A DNA stretch of 64,000 nucleotides from Onthophagus taurus (Eukaryota; Arthropoda; Insecta; Coleoptera; Scarabaeidae). The position numbers and the translations under genes were made by a program. The DNA lies in assembly GCF_036711975.1 (NCBI RefSeq), contig NC_091968.1:7626001-7690000 (forward strand). The letters are read 5' to 3'. Below are positions 10,978-22,440 of the stretch, piece after piece; the stretch's first letter is position 1; each line of letters starts with the position of its first letter. The notes under the pieces were generated by a model. It saw only the letters and a program-made list of their open reading frames with translations. It was not told where the DNA came from and did not search any database.

Positions 10978-12872
10978 AATAAAAATAAAGGAAAGCGCAT
11001 ATAATTTTGATCGACAATTTGGGTCAAATACTCCACTGTGCGATGGAACTAAGTACGAAAATAAAGAGTACAGAATTCCTATCGAACCCGATAAATCCAC
11101 GAGAATCACTATTCTATCAGATATAACATTGGGACCAATTTCAGGAAATCACATGGCACAAGGAAGAGAAAACAATCAAGAAACAATGTTTGAAGAAAAT
11201 GAAATGTGGATTAAAAACCAAGTTGTTAATATGCGTGAGAATTTAGAAAAATATGTGTATACCAAGAAAGGGATCATTCGCAAGCGAAAAATGTTTGAAG
11301 CACCTCTTGTTGAAAGGAAAAAACAAAAATTACAAGAGAAGAAGAAAATGCATACTGTTAAATTACTATGTATGAAATGCATAAAAAACTGCCCGAAAAA
11401 AATAAATGTTGACAGACAAGAGGAAATCAACTCTCAGTTCTGGGAAATGAACAATACTAATCAAAGATCATTCTTATTTGGATGCATATGAAAGTGTCAA
11501 AAAGGAAGAAAAACAACAAAAGGACGTTCAAGAAGGGAAAACTCATTTAAATATTTTCTTAAAGATGTCAATGGCATAGACACATCTGTATGCAAAACGT
11601 TTCTCCTAGCTACATTAGGATTCAATTCTTCCAATGACAGTCTGTTGAAATCCGTCCGAAACACTGAATCTACAACTATTTCACCGAGGATTGATAGACA
11701 CGGACGTCATCCTAATCACGCAAAAATTGATAGGACCCTAATAAAAGAGCATATTAAGTCCTTTCGTCCAGTTATATCCCATTATAGAAGGGAGCATGCT
11801 CCAAACAGACTCTATCTGCCAGCTGATATATCTGCTACCCTCATGTATAAAGACTTGAAGGAAAAGAAGCGAATCTTAAACTGTCTTACGAGCTATATAG
11901 AAAAGAAATAAGAGCAATGAATATTTCATTCGCGAGACTTGGGAATGAGGAATGTTTTGAATGTGAAAAGTTTAACTTACACTCAACAACTACTCTTCAT
12001 CAAAAAAACAATTTACCCGAAGATTGCGACTCATGCATGTTATGGAAAAGGAGGTTATTTTCATTCCAAGACTGATTTCCTTTAATGAGTCCTTTGTACC
12101 AGTTGGTCAATATACAAAGTCCACGAAAACTCTGGCGGTGGTGTGGCACGAAGCAATCCGAGGAAGGAAAAAAGAAGATTTGATTTCAATATTTTATGCG
12201 TTTCTATTGAGAAATAGAGACGTGTCTAACATAACGATTTGGCTGGACAATTCTGCGGCCCAAAACAAGAATTGGGCTTTATTCTGTTTTTGTATCTACG
12301 CTGTCAATAACTGTTCAGAATTGGCCTTGAAAACTTTGGAAATAAAATACTTTCAGTCAGGACATACATTTATGTTGGCAGACGCGTTCCACCATCAGGT
12401 GGAAAAATCACTTAAGAGAATGGGGAAGGTATTAGACTTTGATGATTTTAAACGTGCAGTTAACGATGCAAACTCTTCTAAAGTTGACATTAAAGACATG
12501 AGTATCAAAGACTTTTTTGACTGGAAAGATTTTAGTTCCAAATACAAAATTCAAAGGAATAATCCTAAACCATATTTGCAAGATATGTCACATTTGGTAT
12601 TTAGGGAAGGAGAATACGTAATGTGGTATAAAAACAACTTTTTTGAAGATGATTTTGTCAAACTAAATTTTGTTAAAGCCAAACAATTCAAGGAAGGAAT
12701 GCCGAAGCCTACTTCCAAACATGAATGCCGAGGAATATCCGCGACGAGGAAAAATGACCTAATCTCAAAACTACGGCCAATTATTCCTGAAAACCGTCTT
12801 AAATTTTGGGAGCATGTACCCATCATATGTGCTGACGGCAATAACGATGACGAATTTATGGATGAGGTGTAA
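10978..12872 (+). pseudogene. Second transposon protein with DDE-like WLDNSAAQNKNW motif
   Basis: Three open blocks in different frames belong together. 11129-11488 is basic with a CMKCIKNCPKKI motif and QEEINSQFWEMN. 11495-11911 contains KDVNGIDTSVCKTFLLATLG, KSFRPVISHYRREHAPNRLYL. 12024-12872 contains FIPRLISFNESFVPVG, WHEAIRGRKKEDL, WLDNSAAQNKNWALF, YFQSGHTFMLADAFHHQVEK. This order is a recurring uncharacterised transposon-derived family in arthropods and cnidarians. The DNxxxQNKN block looks like the second Asp of an RNase H-fold transposase, and GHTFMxAD a later metal site; that is inference. Frameshifts near 11490, 11900 and 12030 show it is dead. It ends TAA at 12870-12872. Confidence 0.6.
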
Positions 12873-13332
12873 TAAGTTTTTATTTTATTATTATTAAATT
12901 ATTGAGGATTTGAACATTTTAGTTTCCGGCTGATAGGATACAATTGTTTTACCACTCCTATCACAGAAATTTTCATCTATGTTTATTGCTATATTTTTTG
13001 CCAAAATACGTATGTACTATGTTTGTCAATAAACTTGATAAATCATATATTATTTAGTAGCATTCCTTTTTCTTTACAGTTTTCTATATTTTAGGTGTAA
13101 TTTTACTAAGACATAACATCTTATCTGCACATTTTTCTACATACTTCAGTTATAACTAATCTTATACTTTTTTAATCGTAAATAATGAAAATATCCATAC
13201 GCTTTGAGATGGCATGCAAAGATTGAAAAATAAATGTTGAAAGATATGGACAGCGATTAATTTTCCCTTTAAATTGAATTATCTCAGTTTCAACATTTTG
13301 TCACTTAGGATGATTTCAGTAAGGACGGCAGT

Positions 13333-14444
13333 ACACTCCATTGATTTTTGCAGCGAAATAAACACATTATCTAAAGGAGGATTTCAGGATTTTCTCCAGT
13401 ACGATTTTTTCACTGCTTCAATTAATTCATCGATATTTCTTTATGGTAGTTGATGCTGAACAGATTGAATGGAATTGAAAAAACCTAAATCCAACACATT
13501 CAAATCGGGACTGTTAGGTGATTGCTTTTTTAATAGTTAGTGAAGAATCGTTACTGTACAAATGTGGCTTTACATTATCTTGTTGAATGTATATTGTGTT
13601 TTTCTTAGAACCAACAGGCCACTTGTCCCGTATTGCAGGAATTAAATTATGAAGAATTATTTTCCTTATTTCTTCTTTGTTAACAACTTCCACAGCTTTG
13701 GTTACGAAAGTTCCCTTTGGTCCATTCTTGCTGTTTCTCTTAGCTGGAGAAGAAGATGCAAATGGCTAAATTCCTAACTTTCCATCAAAATACGCTTTTC
13801 TATGAAAATCCCAACGTGGACGAGCAACTTCCGCCATAAACATTACCTTTGTAATAAATCTTACAAGGTCTATAAGGCTGTTATTCTTCGGGAATTATGT
13901 AAAAACTTCTTTTAGTTTTGATTATATAGAACCATTTTTCGTCAATATGTATATAATTCAGGAAAATCTTCGAAATGCCCTGCCGGTAATAAAAACTTTA
14001 AACAAAATTCAATTCGTCGCTTTTTATTTTCTTCAGTTAAGAATGGTTTAACAAAACTAGTGATTCTTTTTATTTCCTTTCCTTTCTTTAATCTGTCATG
14101 CAATGTACTTTTTGGCACCTTACATGCGTAAGCTAATGACCTTAATGTAGTTCGTTTATACAAAGGAAGAGAAGAAATGTTTGGCTGGCTATAATCTTTG
14201 ACTTTCCGTCTACATCTTTTTTTAAGGGAATCAACGTTAATGATAGAATTGTTATTTTGACAACCTTTGGCTCGTTTCTACAGTTTGGAGATCGTTGAAC
14301 GACTGCAAGAAAACTTGCGTGCGGCGGCATTTATCGAGCCTCGTTTAAGTTTTCCTTGACTGACATTTTGTAATAAATAATGCTTTCTTTCTTTCTACAC
14401 TTTTTGCCACCTGTTTGAATGTATTCCGAAATATATTTGTCCAT
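13333..14444 (-). pseudogene. Lemi-type mariner transposase, N-terminal and central part
   Basis: A Met at 14444 opens MDKYISEYIQTGGKK. Further on come a helix-turn-helix region (RTTLRSLAYACKVPKSTL near 14150), KPFLTEENKKRRIEFCLKFL, an IDEKWFY-like catalytic block near 13940, DLGFFNSIQSVQHQLP near 13490 and IDELIEAVKKSYW near 13420. This order is that of the plant-type (Lemi, DD39D) mariner transposases, seldom noted in insects. Several frameshifts and stops make it a pseudogene. The reading ends at ISLQKSME, where the Transib-like element begins; the last residues resume at 5938. Confidence 0.75.
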
Positions 14445-14664
14445 TTTGAATGTATAGCGGCTAAATCGCTCAAAAAGTCAAATTTGACATAAGGAAACTA
14501 ATTATCACAAAACAAGTGCAATAGCTAAGTCGGTTTTGGTCATGGCACACTTTGATTGTTATATTGTCTACCTTATGTATCTAGATAAATCGCTTATGCA
14601 TTTTATATTTACAATAATTTTTATATTAAACTGAAATTTAGCAACTATTATCGGACAGAGGAAG

Positions 14665-15059
14665 TATTATTTAATGATTTTCTTTCCATTTTATATTTAA
14701 TGTAAATAAAATTCGTTTTTGCACTTTAAATGGATATTTTATTTTTATTTCTCTACCGGTTTCGCCACATAATTATAGCGTCATCAGGAGAATACCTATA
14801 TTAATACAAAACATTTTATATGTTAATCTTAAAACAAGCGCATTACATTATTTGAACTATTACATTAACATTTTAAAAACAACTTACGTCAATGGTTACA
14901 AAAGCATCCTATGATAGAAGTTACTGGGCATTTCTTTATGTATTTTCACCCTTAAATTTCACTGAGAATCTTATAAAATTGCGATTAGAGAGGATTAAAT
15001 TTTATGAAACGTTATTGCGTCATGCACCTTGCTGCTAAAGTTGATTTGAAGTTAGGGAT
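14665..15059. other. Non-coding spacer with CCGGTTTCG...ATCAGG motif
   Basis: No gene seen. At 14752-14795 the sequence runs ACCGGTTTCGCCACATAATT then GCGTCATCAGGAG, a motif that recurs in modified form at 43255-43290 and near 53490-53520 and is part of an inverted-repeat MITE at the second site. Confidence 0.5.
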
Positions 15060-16875
15060 CATATGTTGATTTGGGGAAATTTCGTTTTTATTGTTGAGGG
15101 GTGAGGGTGCGGTGAATCCTAGGTAGGCTTGTCCTACTTGTTTTGCCGTATTCTGGGTTCTTGTCTTATGACCTGAATCAGGACCGACACTGCAGTTTTT
15201 ACTGCTCCTTCACGAGGTGCCCCTGTACCATACCAAAAGTGTCGGATCTAGACTGCCAGTCGATAAACAGGTCTCCTGCCCGGCTGTCGTCACGTGGCTT
15301 AGGGCTTGCACGGCAGAAAACGTGGTCGGTGACGACTGATATAGTCGAAACTGTTATACCATGAATGCCTATTGTTTGTGGACCTGTTCCACGGGCAGGG
15401 CATGGGGGGCTATCTTGGCTTAATTGCCTGGGTCAAGAGGAGACAACCTCATTGAAAACCCCAAAGTGAATGTGAAACAGCTTATGCAGAGCACTTTAGG
15501 CTGTCAGCTGACGGTCTAGTCATCCGGGAAGTGATGGCTGCTAATAAGCGGACTCTGGAGACCTGCCGACTTTCAGTTTCAATAGGCTTATCGGGGTATG
15601 GGAGCCTTTCTGCCCTACTTGTGGGATTAGTATGGAGACGCCCAGTAAAAATAAAACCCTAGACGAGGGGGGGATAAACCTCGATCCTGAAAAGGAAACA
15701 AAAAAGATGGAGAATAGTCCTCCATCACAATCTACACTTGTGGTAGCCGGACCGTTCGCACTTAAGTTAGGTTCTCCCTCTCTGGAAGAGGAGCAGGTTC
15801 TTCTGCACTCTGAAGGGGAGGAAGATGAGCAGGAGGGTGTTGGTGGTATCACTATCAGTGAGTAATGCTCGATACCAGATTGTATTACCTAAGCGGCAGT
15901 CCTGGATCGAAAATGAAAATTCTCTGGTTCAGGCAGACATTTGCTTGTACACAGATAGATCAAAAACGCCTGAAGGGGTTGGAGCAGGAGTATACTGCCA
16001 GACACCTCGAATTAAGCAATGTTACAGCCTGGGTACGTACTGTACTGTATTCCAGGCGGAAGTATTTGCTATTAACATGGGTGCTAAAATCCTTCTTGAA
16101 AGAGGGGTGAAGAAGATGACAGTACGAATTTTCACAGACAATCAAGCCGCTCTCTAGGCGCTGCAAGTCGTGAAAACGTTGTCGGCTCTAGTTAATGATT
16201 GTAAGAGAACATTAAACACACTGAGTTGTGATAATAGAGTTTCTCTGATCTGGGTCCCGGGTCACTCTAGGATTGCTGGCAATGAAGCGGCAGATAAGCT
16301 AGCACGAGATGGCAGCGCTGAAGCGTTTGTGGGGTCGGAACCAGCAGTTGGTGTATCATTTGCGATGGCCAAATATAGGATTGGACTGTGTGCTGAAGAG
16401 AAACTGCGCCTACTGTGAACCAGTTCTCCTGGAATGAGACCTGCTAAGGTGTTTATTAACATCGCCACTGTCAAACCCGGGAATATTTTAGGACTTGCCT
16501 GTAGTAGCATAAAGTTTTAATGGGTGTTTTTACTGGCCACTGCCGATTAAAAGCACACCTCAAATTGTTGGGTTTAGCCGACGATGTTGAATGCCGACTA
16601 TGTGCGGAGGAAACAGTGACGGTTGAGCATGTTTTATGCCACTGCCCTGCCGTTAACCGTATCAGATTCTCGATTTTTGGGTCGCAGTTTATCTCCTCAA
16701 AAAATCTGAATGGCGTTTCACCGAGCAAGGTATTAATGTTCGAAAAGAGCATTGGACTGCACGGTGAAATTTGATAACGATATCTATCGGGGTACAATAG
16801 ATCCTGAGGGTCGCGGTGCAAGGTTGGTTGGTCCGCCTACCCGTTATGTATTCTATGTAATGTAATGTAACATCG
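15060..16875 (+). mobile_element. LINE with RNase H domain, internally deleted
   Basis: A GC-richer 5' stretch (15060-15620) is followed by an ORF1-like start (METPSKNKTLDEGG at 15632, acidic, ending ...GGITISE) that runs almost straight into the RNase H domain: YTDRSKTPEGVGAG near 15950, FQAEVFAIN, FTDNQAAL, then VPGHSRIAGNEAADKLA near 16260. A C-terminal block follows (TGHCRLKAHLKLLG, CRLCAEETVTVEHVLCHCP). The endonuclease and reverse transcriptase are missing, so most of the element has been deleted between ORF1 and RNase H. The tail is an ATGTA-type repeat at 16846-16872. Confidence 0.8.
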
Positions 16876-17394
16876 TGGATGTTGCTGACGTCTTATTTAA
16901 ATTTGAAATAATAAAATAGTTATTAAAACTATCTTAAAAAGGGGGATTGTTTAGAAAGGTGGGGATTTATATGGTAAAGGGTAGGATGTAAAAGGATAGG
17001 TGTGATGTCCATAGGATCCAGAATATTGCGATAACAAAATGACATCTTGTTTTGAAATCCTCGTCTCTCTGGGGGTTTTTCTTTTTGGATAGAAGACTAT
17101 TATAGAATCTATATAGACTGTTTGGGGTCGTTTATGGGATGAGTAGATCTGACATCTACTCATAGATCTAAAGCAAACAAATAAACAAGGCAATAGTAGT
17201 CTATTTTACTACTGGAGATTATAAACAACATCAAATTCATTAGCTAATTTCTCTTTGGCATAACATTTAAACTGCAAGTTATTTGCATTTTGGTAAATTT
17301 ATTAGGTATTCCATACTTATATAAAAACTGAACCACCCTGTATACTGACTACAGATTAACAGGATTATGAGAATCCCATTAACATGGGATTCTT
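16876..17394. other. No gene seen
   Basis: AT-rich sequence between two LINE fragments. A G-rich stretch (AAAAAGGGGGATTG) lies at about 16935. No open frame, inverted repeat or RNA gene is convincing. Confidence 0.4.
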
Positions 17395-17735
17395 TTAAAA
17401 CAACTTTCTACCTGCGACACCCCGGGTGGCCTAATTTACTGGATTTCATCCTACATCTTGAGTAGATCACAAACCGTTGCCATTACCAATTATCGCTCAA
17501 CAGATATACTTCCGGTGTGGCTCAGGGCAGCCTTCTGGGGCCATTGTTATTTCTACTCTATATCAACGATATCCACGCCTTCTTTCGCCACTCAAAATTT
17601 CTTTTATATGCCGATGACAGCAAAATATTTGCCCCAATTTGTTCGCTTGATGACTGTATGAAGTTGCAGGATGGCTTAGACAGATTACAGGCATATTGTA
17701 GAAATAATTATCTTTATATTAACCATGACAAGTGA
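17395..17735 (+). mobile_element. LINE reverse-transcriptase fragment
   Basis: Plus-strand frames give SGVAQGSLLGPLLFLLYIND, the YADD catalytic box (LLYADDSKIFAP) and CMKLQDGLDRLQ, ending abruptly at YINHDK where an oppositely oriented LINE begins. It is a short internal piece of non-LTR RT with both ends lost. Confidence 0.75.
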
Positions 17736-18252
17736 GTACTGCAGCTCTCATGATTTCTTAGCCCAGCTAGTATACGAATTGCCTTTTTTTTGTATTATAA
17801 AAATAGCTTCCATTTCTTTTGATGCACCCCACGCAATAATCCCATACGTCGCTATACTGTGGAAATATACAAAGTATATGCTACGCAGTGTCTCTGCTGG
17901 TAGGTTGCAACGTATAGTCTTAACACAATATAAGGCATTTGATAGTCGTCTTTTTAAGTCGGATATGTGTTGGGTCCATTTAAGTATTTCGGAGATGGCA
18001 ACTCCAAGGAACTTTATGGATTTATCGGTTACCTGATCATTTTGTTTTGTGTAAAAGGTGAGTATATTTGTTTTTTCTTTATTTAGTTTTAATTTGTTTA
18101 TGGAAAACCAGTGCTCTGCCTTTTCAATGTTTTGTTTTGTTTTTTCTTCAAGCTTCTTGATGTTACCACTTCATGTAACGAAAGATGTGTCATCCACATA
18201 AAGCCAAATTAACTCTGCTGGGATATTTTCTGTCAAATCATTAATATACATA
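17736..18252 (-). mobile_element. LINE, 3' half of RT ORF (downstream of a mariner insertion)
   Basis: The minus strand reads INDLTENIPAELIWLYVDDT (a YVDD catalytic box), KLKLNKEKTNILTFYTK, KFLGVAISEILKW, FHSIATYGIIAWG. The upstream part continues at 20399-20745; a 2.1-kb mariner sits between the two. Stops mark it as dead. Confidence 0.75.
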
Positions 18253-20398
18253 CAGGGTGATTCATAAGTAATGGGCCAAATTGTAAATGTACGTTCAGGA
18301 GGCCAAAATAATAATATTTTCATTAACAATAATGGGTCTTAGTCTGCTCCTTACTGAGATACAGGATGTTAAAGCGAAAAAAATAAAATAGATTTTTGTT
18401 AATAGATCAGCTACTTTTCTACATAATGACTCATAGTTGACTTATAGTTTTTGTAAGGGTAAACAATAATGTGTGAGAGGATTTGAGTTAACTCGTAGAT
18501 GTCGCCACATGCGCCATATGAATTAGATGAAATCAGCTACAAATTTTTTATCGCTCATTATTTTACAACATACTTGTTTAATTTGGATAGCCCCATCATT
18601 TCTGTAGAAAAAAGCTATACTTCTTTGATCTTGAAAATATTAACGATTTTCGAGATATTTGAATTTTACTAATTCACTACACTACATTTCACGGTGGTCG
18701 ACGTAGCATTAATCTGTTAAGACACAAGCATGGCATGGAATGTTGACATTTACCTAACCGTAATTGATAACAATATTAAACTGAAACCATAAAAAAATTA
18801 CGTAATAAAACAATTTATTGTACGCCAGTTAATAAAACGAAATACAACATTAGAACAGACTTGAACTAAGACCACTTACGACAACTGTTATCAAAACCTA
18901 CATGTTAATGTTGTGCGAAATTAAATTAAATTTAAGCTTAATTATGAGCTACTGCAAAAGGTTTTCAACATGACCACCACCAGCATTTATACACGCATTT
19001 AACCGTTTGGTTAAGGATTGTCTGACTTTAAAAAATGTAGCAGGATTATTTCGTATTGAATTGGCTGCATCTTGAATTCTATTCCATAACTCGTCTCGTG
19101 TATTTATAGTAGGTTCAGCATAGACCATTGATTTCATGTAACCCCCACATAAAAATCAAGTGGATTAAAATCGGGACTGCGAGGTGGCCACTGAAATTCA
19201 CTACCACGTCCAATCCAACGGTGAGGGAATGTTTCATTCAGATGTTCGCGCACAGCACGTGAAAAATGTGGAGGAGCACCGTCTTGCATGAACCACATAT
19301 TTCTTCTTAGTTGTAATGGAAGATCTCCCAAGAGGTCGACTAAGTCATTATTTAAAAAAATTAAATATGACTCTCCATTTAAATTAGGAGGTAATTCAAC
19401 TGGGCCCAGTAATGTATTGCCTATTACACCGCACCACACATTTATTTTAAACTCGTGCTGGAAATGTCTATCTTTTTTTAAACGAGGGTTTTCGGTTTCC
19501 CAGGCATGACTATTTCGCCAATTAAAAACTCCGCGTCTGGTAAAGGTTGCTTCATCCGTGAAAAGAATGTTATTTAGGAATGTTGGATTATTATTCAATT
19601 TTCCTTTTAGCCACTGACAAAATTGAACTCTGATTCGATAATCTGTTGGAAGTAAATTTTGCACAGGTATAAAATGATAGGGATATAAATTTTCCTTGTG
19701 TAAAATTCTAGTCACGGATGGTTGGCTTATTCCAGTTGCTGCAGACAATCGACGAGTGCTTATTTCAGAATTTTGCGCAGTTCTTACCAAAATTTCATCT
19801 TCTTGCTGCGGAGTGATAATCTTAGGACGTCCTGTATGATATTTTGGACGAAATGAACCTGTTTCACCCAATCGATTATAAATATTTTGAAATATCTTCC
19901 GGTTTGGCTGCCTTCTGTAAGGGTACATTTCACGATATTTTCTGGATGCTGCTTGCCCAGAAAAACGTTCTTGTGCGTAAACGCATAACATGTCTCTCAT
20001 TTCTTCGGTTGAAAAGTGATTATGTCTCGGCATTTTGATTTATGTTAGGACAAGAATGAATCAGTTTACTTAACAATAAAATGTTTTAAACTATTCATTA
20101 AACGTAAAAGCTCATTGACGTTTCATAATTCATATGGCGCATGTGGCGACATCTACGAGTTAACTCAAATCCTCTCACACATTATTGTTTACCCTTACAA
20201 AAACTATAAGTCAACTATGAGTCATTATGTAGAAAAGTAGCTGATCTATTAACAAAAATCTATTTTATTTTTTTCGCTTTAACATCCTGTATCTCAGTAA
20301 GGAGCAGACTAAGACCCATTATTGTTAATGAAAATATTATTATTTTGGCCTCCTGAACGTACATTTACAATTTGGCCCATTACTTATGAATCACCCTG
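18253..20398 (-). mobile_element. Mariner (DD41D, rosa-like) with 273-bp terminal inverted repeats
   Basis: Starts CAGGGTGATTCATAAGTAAT at 18253 and ends with its complement at 20398, flanked by TA on both sides (18251-18252, 20399-20400). The left arm 18253-18525 and right arm 20126-20398 are each 273 bp and look almost identical by eye, which points to recent insertion. The centre carries a minus-strand transposase. The element lies inside a LINE, which it splits cleanly. Confidence 0.92.
18949..20033 (-). pseudogene. Mariner transposase, one frameshift
   Basis: Starts MPRHNHFSTEEMRDMLCVYA at 20033. Helix-turn-helix regions lie at residues 15-110 (GRPKIITPQQEDEIL, RRLSAATGISQPSVTRIL). The catalytic core shows NILFTDEATFTRRG, WFMQDGAPPHFSR and WPPRSPDFNPLDF; 41 residues separate the second and third Asp, the DD41D spacing reported for rosa-type mariners. 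At about 19145 a one-base loss inside a G run ends the frame (LDFYVGVT), and the expected continuation MKSMVYAEPTINTRDELW resumes at 19137 and ends at 18949. All three catalytic Asp precede the frameshift. Confidence 0.88.
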
Positions 20399-20747
20399 TA
20401 TATGAGGAATAGGAACAGTCCCAAGATCGGACCCTGGGGTACTCCTGTTGCCACTTCTCTTCAAGTTGATTGTTGACCTCGCCAAAAAACCGATTGTTTT
20501 CTTCTTTGCAAATATGATGCTAGAAACACTTCAATGCATTTTCTCTTAATCCATATTTTTGTAGTTTGCCTAATAATATTGAATGGTTCATCGAATCGAA
20601 GACTTTGGTTAGGTCGCATAATGCAATTTGAGTGAACTTTTGTTGATCAAAACCGTGAATTATATCTTGTATTACGCTGAGTAGGGCAGTTATTGCAGAC
20701 CTTTGTTTTTGTACCCTTGTTTATTATGTTCTCTTGAAAATGTTGAA
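20399..20747 (-). mobile_element. LINE, 5' part interrupted by the mariner
   Basis: Minus-strand frames give QDIIHGFDQQKFTQIALCDL, TKVFDSMNHSILLGKLQKYG and GVPR-type remains near 20430. This is the RT segment immediately before the part at 17736-18252. Confidence 0.7.
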
Positions 20748-22057
20748 AAGAAATAGGTCGACATCGGACGCCATCCGGACTTTGGTAGAATTTGTTCAGA
20801 ATGGTTTCGAGGCCAATATTTATTCGGGAGCTGCATTTTATGATTTAACAAAGGCGTTCGACTGAGTCTCTCATGAGTTACTAATTCGTAAATTTAGTGC
20901 CTTCAATATGCACATCAGCAGCATAAATCTTCTCGAAACTTATTTGACGAACAGATCGCAGTATGTTTCACATGGCGGTCTAGAGTCCAGTCGTCTTCCA
21001 CTTAGGTATGGTGTACCTCAGGGCTCAGTATTGGGGCCACTCCTGTTCTTGATATTTATCAACGACCTACCCAGTAACATTCCACATGATTCCGACCTCA
21101 TCCTTTTTGCTGATGATACAACCGTAATGGTCTCCTCAACAGATGCCGATGCCTTGCGTCACCGCATATCTGAGTCACAAGCAGTCACAAACATGCATCT
21201 CAAATTGGATTCAGGCCAACAGACTTAGCATGAATAGAGAAAAACACAAACATTAAACTTTTCACTTAAACGTTTCAGGTCGTGTTCGGAGCTAGTCAAG
21301 TCCCTGGGGGTCTATCTTGACTCTGGTTTGACGTGGACGGCCCACATTGACCAATTGACGAAAAAACTGAATATCATTCGTCATTCGGAGACTGAGAGAC
21401 CTTATCCCGTTCAATGTTGTGATGAACACATACTACGGCGATTTCTTCAGCCACGTATCGTACGCGTTAATTTGTTGGGGTCACTCTGCCCATGTGGATC
21501 GTGTTTTTGGTGTGCAGCGAAGATGTGTTAGAGTTATGGCCGGTCTAGGTTTTCGGGACTGTTGTAGAGCCAATTTCATTGATTATAAGATACTGACATT
21601 CCCTTCGCTTTACATTGTCTCTTATATATCAAGGGTAATATCTTCAAATTTAAAACTCTTAATACTTATCATAATTACCACACTAGGGCGGGTGATACCT
21701 TAATGACGGACTATTCTCGAACGGCAAGGGCCAGGGATGGCGTCAATTATTTTGGCATAAAATTCTACAATGTCCTTCCGAAACACATAAGATTGCTAGA
21801 GAGTAACAATTTCAACCACAAAATGAAAAATTATTTAGTGGCGAAGGCCTTTTATACTGTTCAGGAGTTTTTGACCAATGATTTTGATGACTTGCTATGA
21901 CCGGTGTGACCCCAGAAGCCTTTTTCTTCTTTTTTTGTTCTTTTACTTACCTGTTGTTACTTATTACTACTTTTAGTTTATTGTATTATTTTCTTTTATA
22001 ACCTGTGAAGATCACTTATTGATGCTATCACCAATAAAGTATTATTATTATTATTAC
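20748..22057 (+). mobile_element. 5'-truncated LINE with FADD reverse transcriptase
   Basis: Frames read in order: DAIRTLVEFVQNG, AAFYDLTKAFD (then a stop), [47 protein letters not shown], a shifted middle with HVDRVFGVQRRCVRVMAGLG, and the C-terminus DGVNYFGIKFYNVLPKHIRL ending TGA at 21898-21900. The 3' end is CAATAAAG plus ATT repeats at 22030-22057. Stops and frameshifts mark it as inactive. Confidence 0.85.
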
Positions 22058-22440
22058 ATTGATCGCTTAGAGCACGTCCAAAAGCGTTTTCTTCGGCACC
22101 TTTCACACACATTTTTTATGCCATATTGCGACTCTGCTCACCAAAGCAGAGTTTTCGGCATCCCGCAGCTCTCCTCCAGGCGCAAAATAAATGATTTAAT
22201 TTTTCTTCATAAAATGAGTAATGGCGTTGTTAAACACGATACTATCTGAGTTACAATATGAAGTTCCTGTTTGACCATCTTACGACTTGTCTTTTTTTTC
22301 TGTACCACGCACTACTACGAATGCGTTTTCAAACTCTGCGATTCCTTGTTTTATGTTCACTTTTAATCGCTATTGTTCTGGTTTGGACATGTTCACTGCC
22401 TCCTTGGTTTCCTTTAGAAAAATCGTACATTCTATATTCT
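22058..22440 (+). mobile_element. LINE fragment, RT C-terminal domain
   Basis: Plus strand: IDRLEHVQKRFLRHLSHTFF, VFGIPQLSSRRKINDLIFLH, then in a shifted frame SVPRTTTNAFSNSAIP and MFTASLVSFRKI. This matches the LExVQRRFLRFL ... RRKxxDLxFLxK ... DLF tail of Jockey-type LINEs. Confidence 0.7.

Larger units (their letters stand above)
7155..13332 (+). mobile_element. RAG1/Transib-like DNA transposon, 6.18 kb, with two gene remnants
   Basis: A perfect 15-bp inverted terminal repeat, ACTGCCGTCCTTACT, starts at 7155 and its complement ends at 13332; similarity continues weakly inward (AAATC). One base outside, the left end reads CACTGCC, like the CAC start of Transib/RAG ends. A clean 5-bp target duplication is not visible, only AC on both sides. 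The element sits inside the Lemi transposase gene. It contains a Transib-like transposase remnant (8503-10798) and a second gene remnant (8170-8448 and 10978-12872), all on the plus strand. About 1 kb at the left and 450 bp at the right have no coding signal. Confidence 0.75.
5616..14664 (-). mobile_element. Lemi/Stowaway-type mariner, carrying two later insertions
   Basis: The ends are inverted repeats: CTTCCTCTGTCCGAAAGTAA at 5616 and the reverse complement of CTTCCTCTGTCCGATAATAG at 14664, similar for about 40 bp. Both are flanked by TA (5614-5615, 14665-14666), the target of Tc1/mariner elements; the sequence resembles Stowaway/Lemi termini of plant-like mariners. The body carries a minus-strand transposase split by a LINE (5943-7148) and a Transib-like element (7155-13332). 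Without these insertions the mariner would be about 1.7 kb. A second, subterminal copy of the end motif sits near 5667. Confidence 0.85.

Noticed and set aside
7154-13335. A 5-bp target-site duplication expected for Transib
   Set aside because: The five bases on either side do not match; only AC is shared, so no duplication was claimed.
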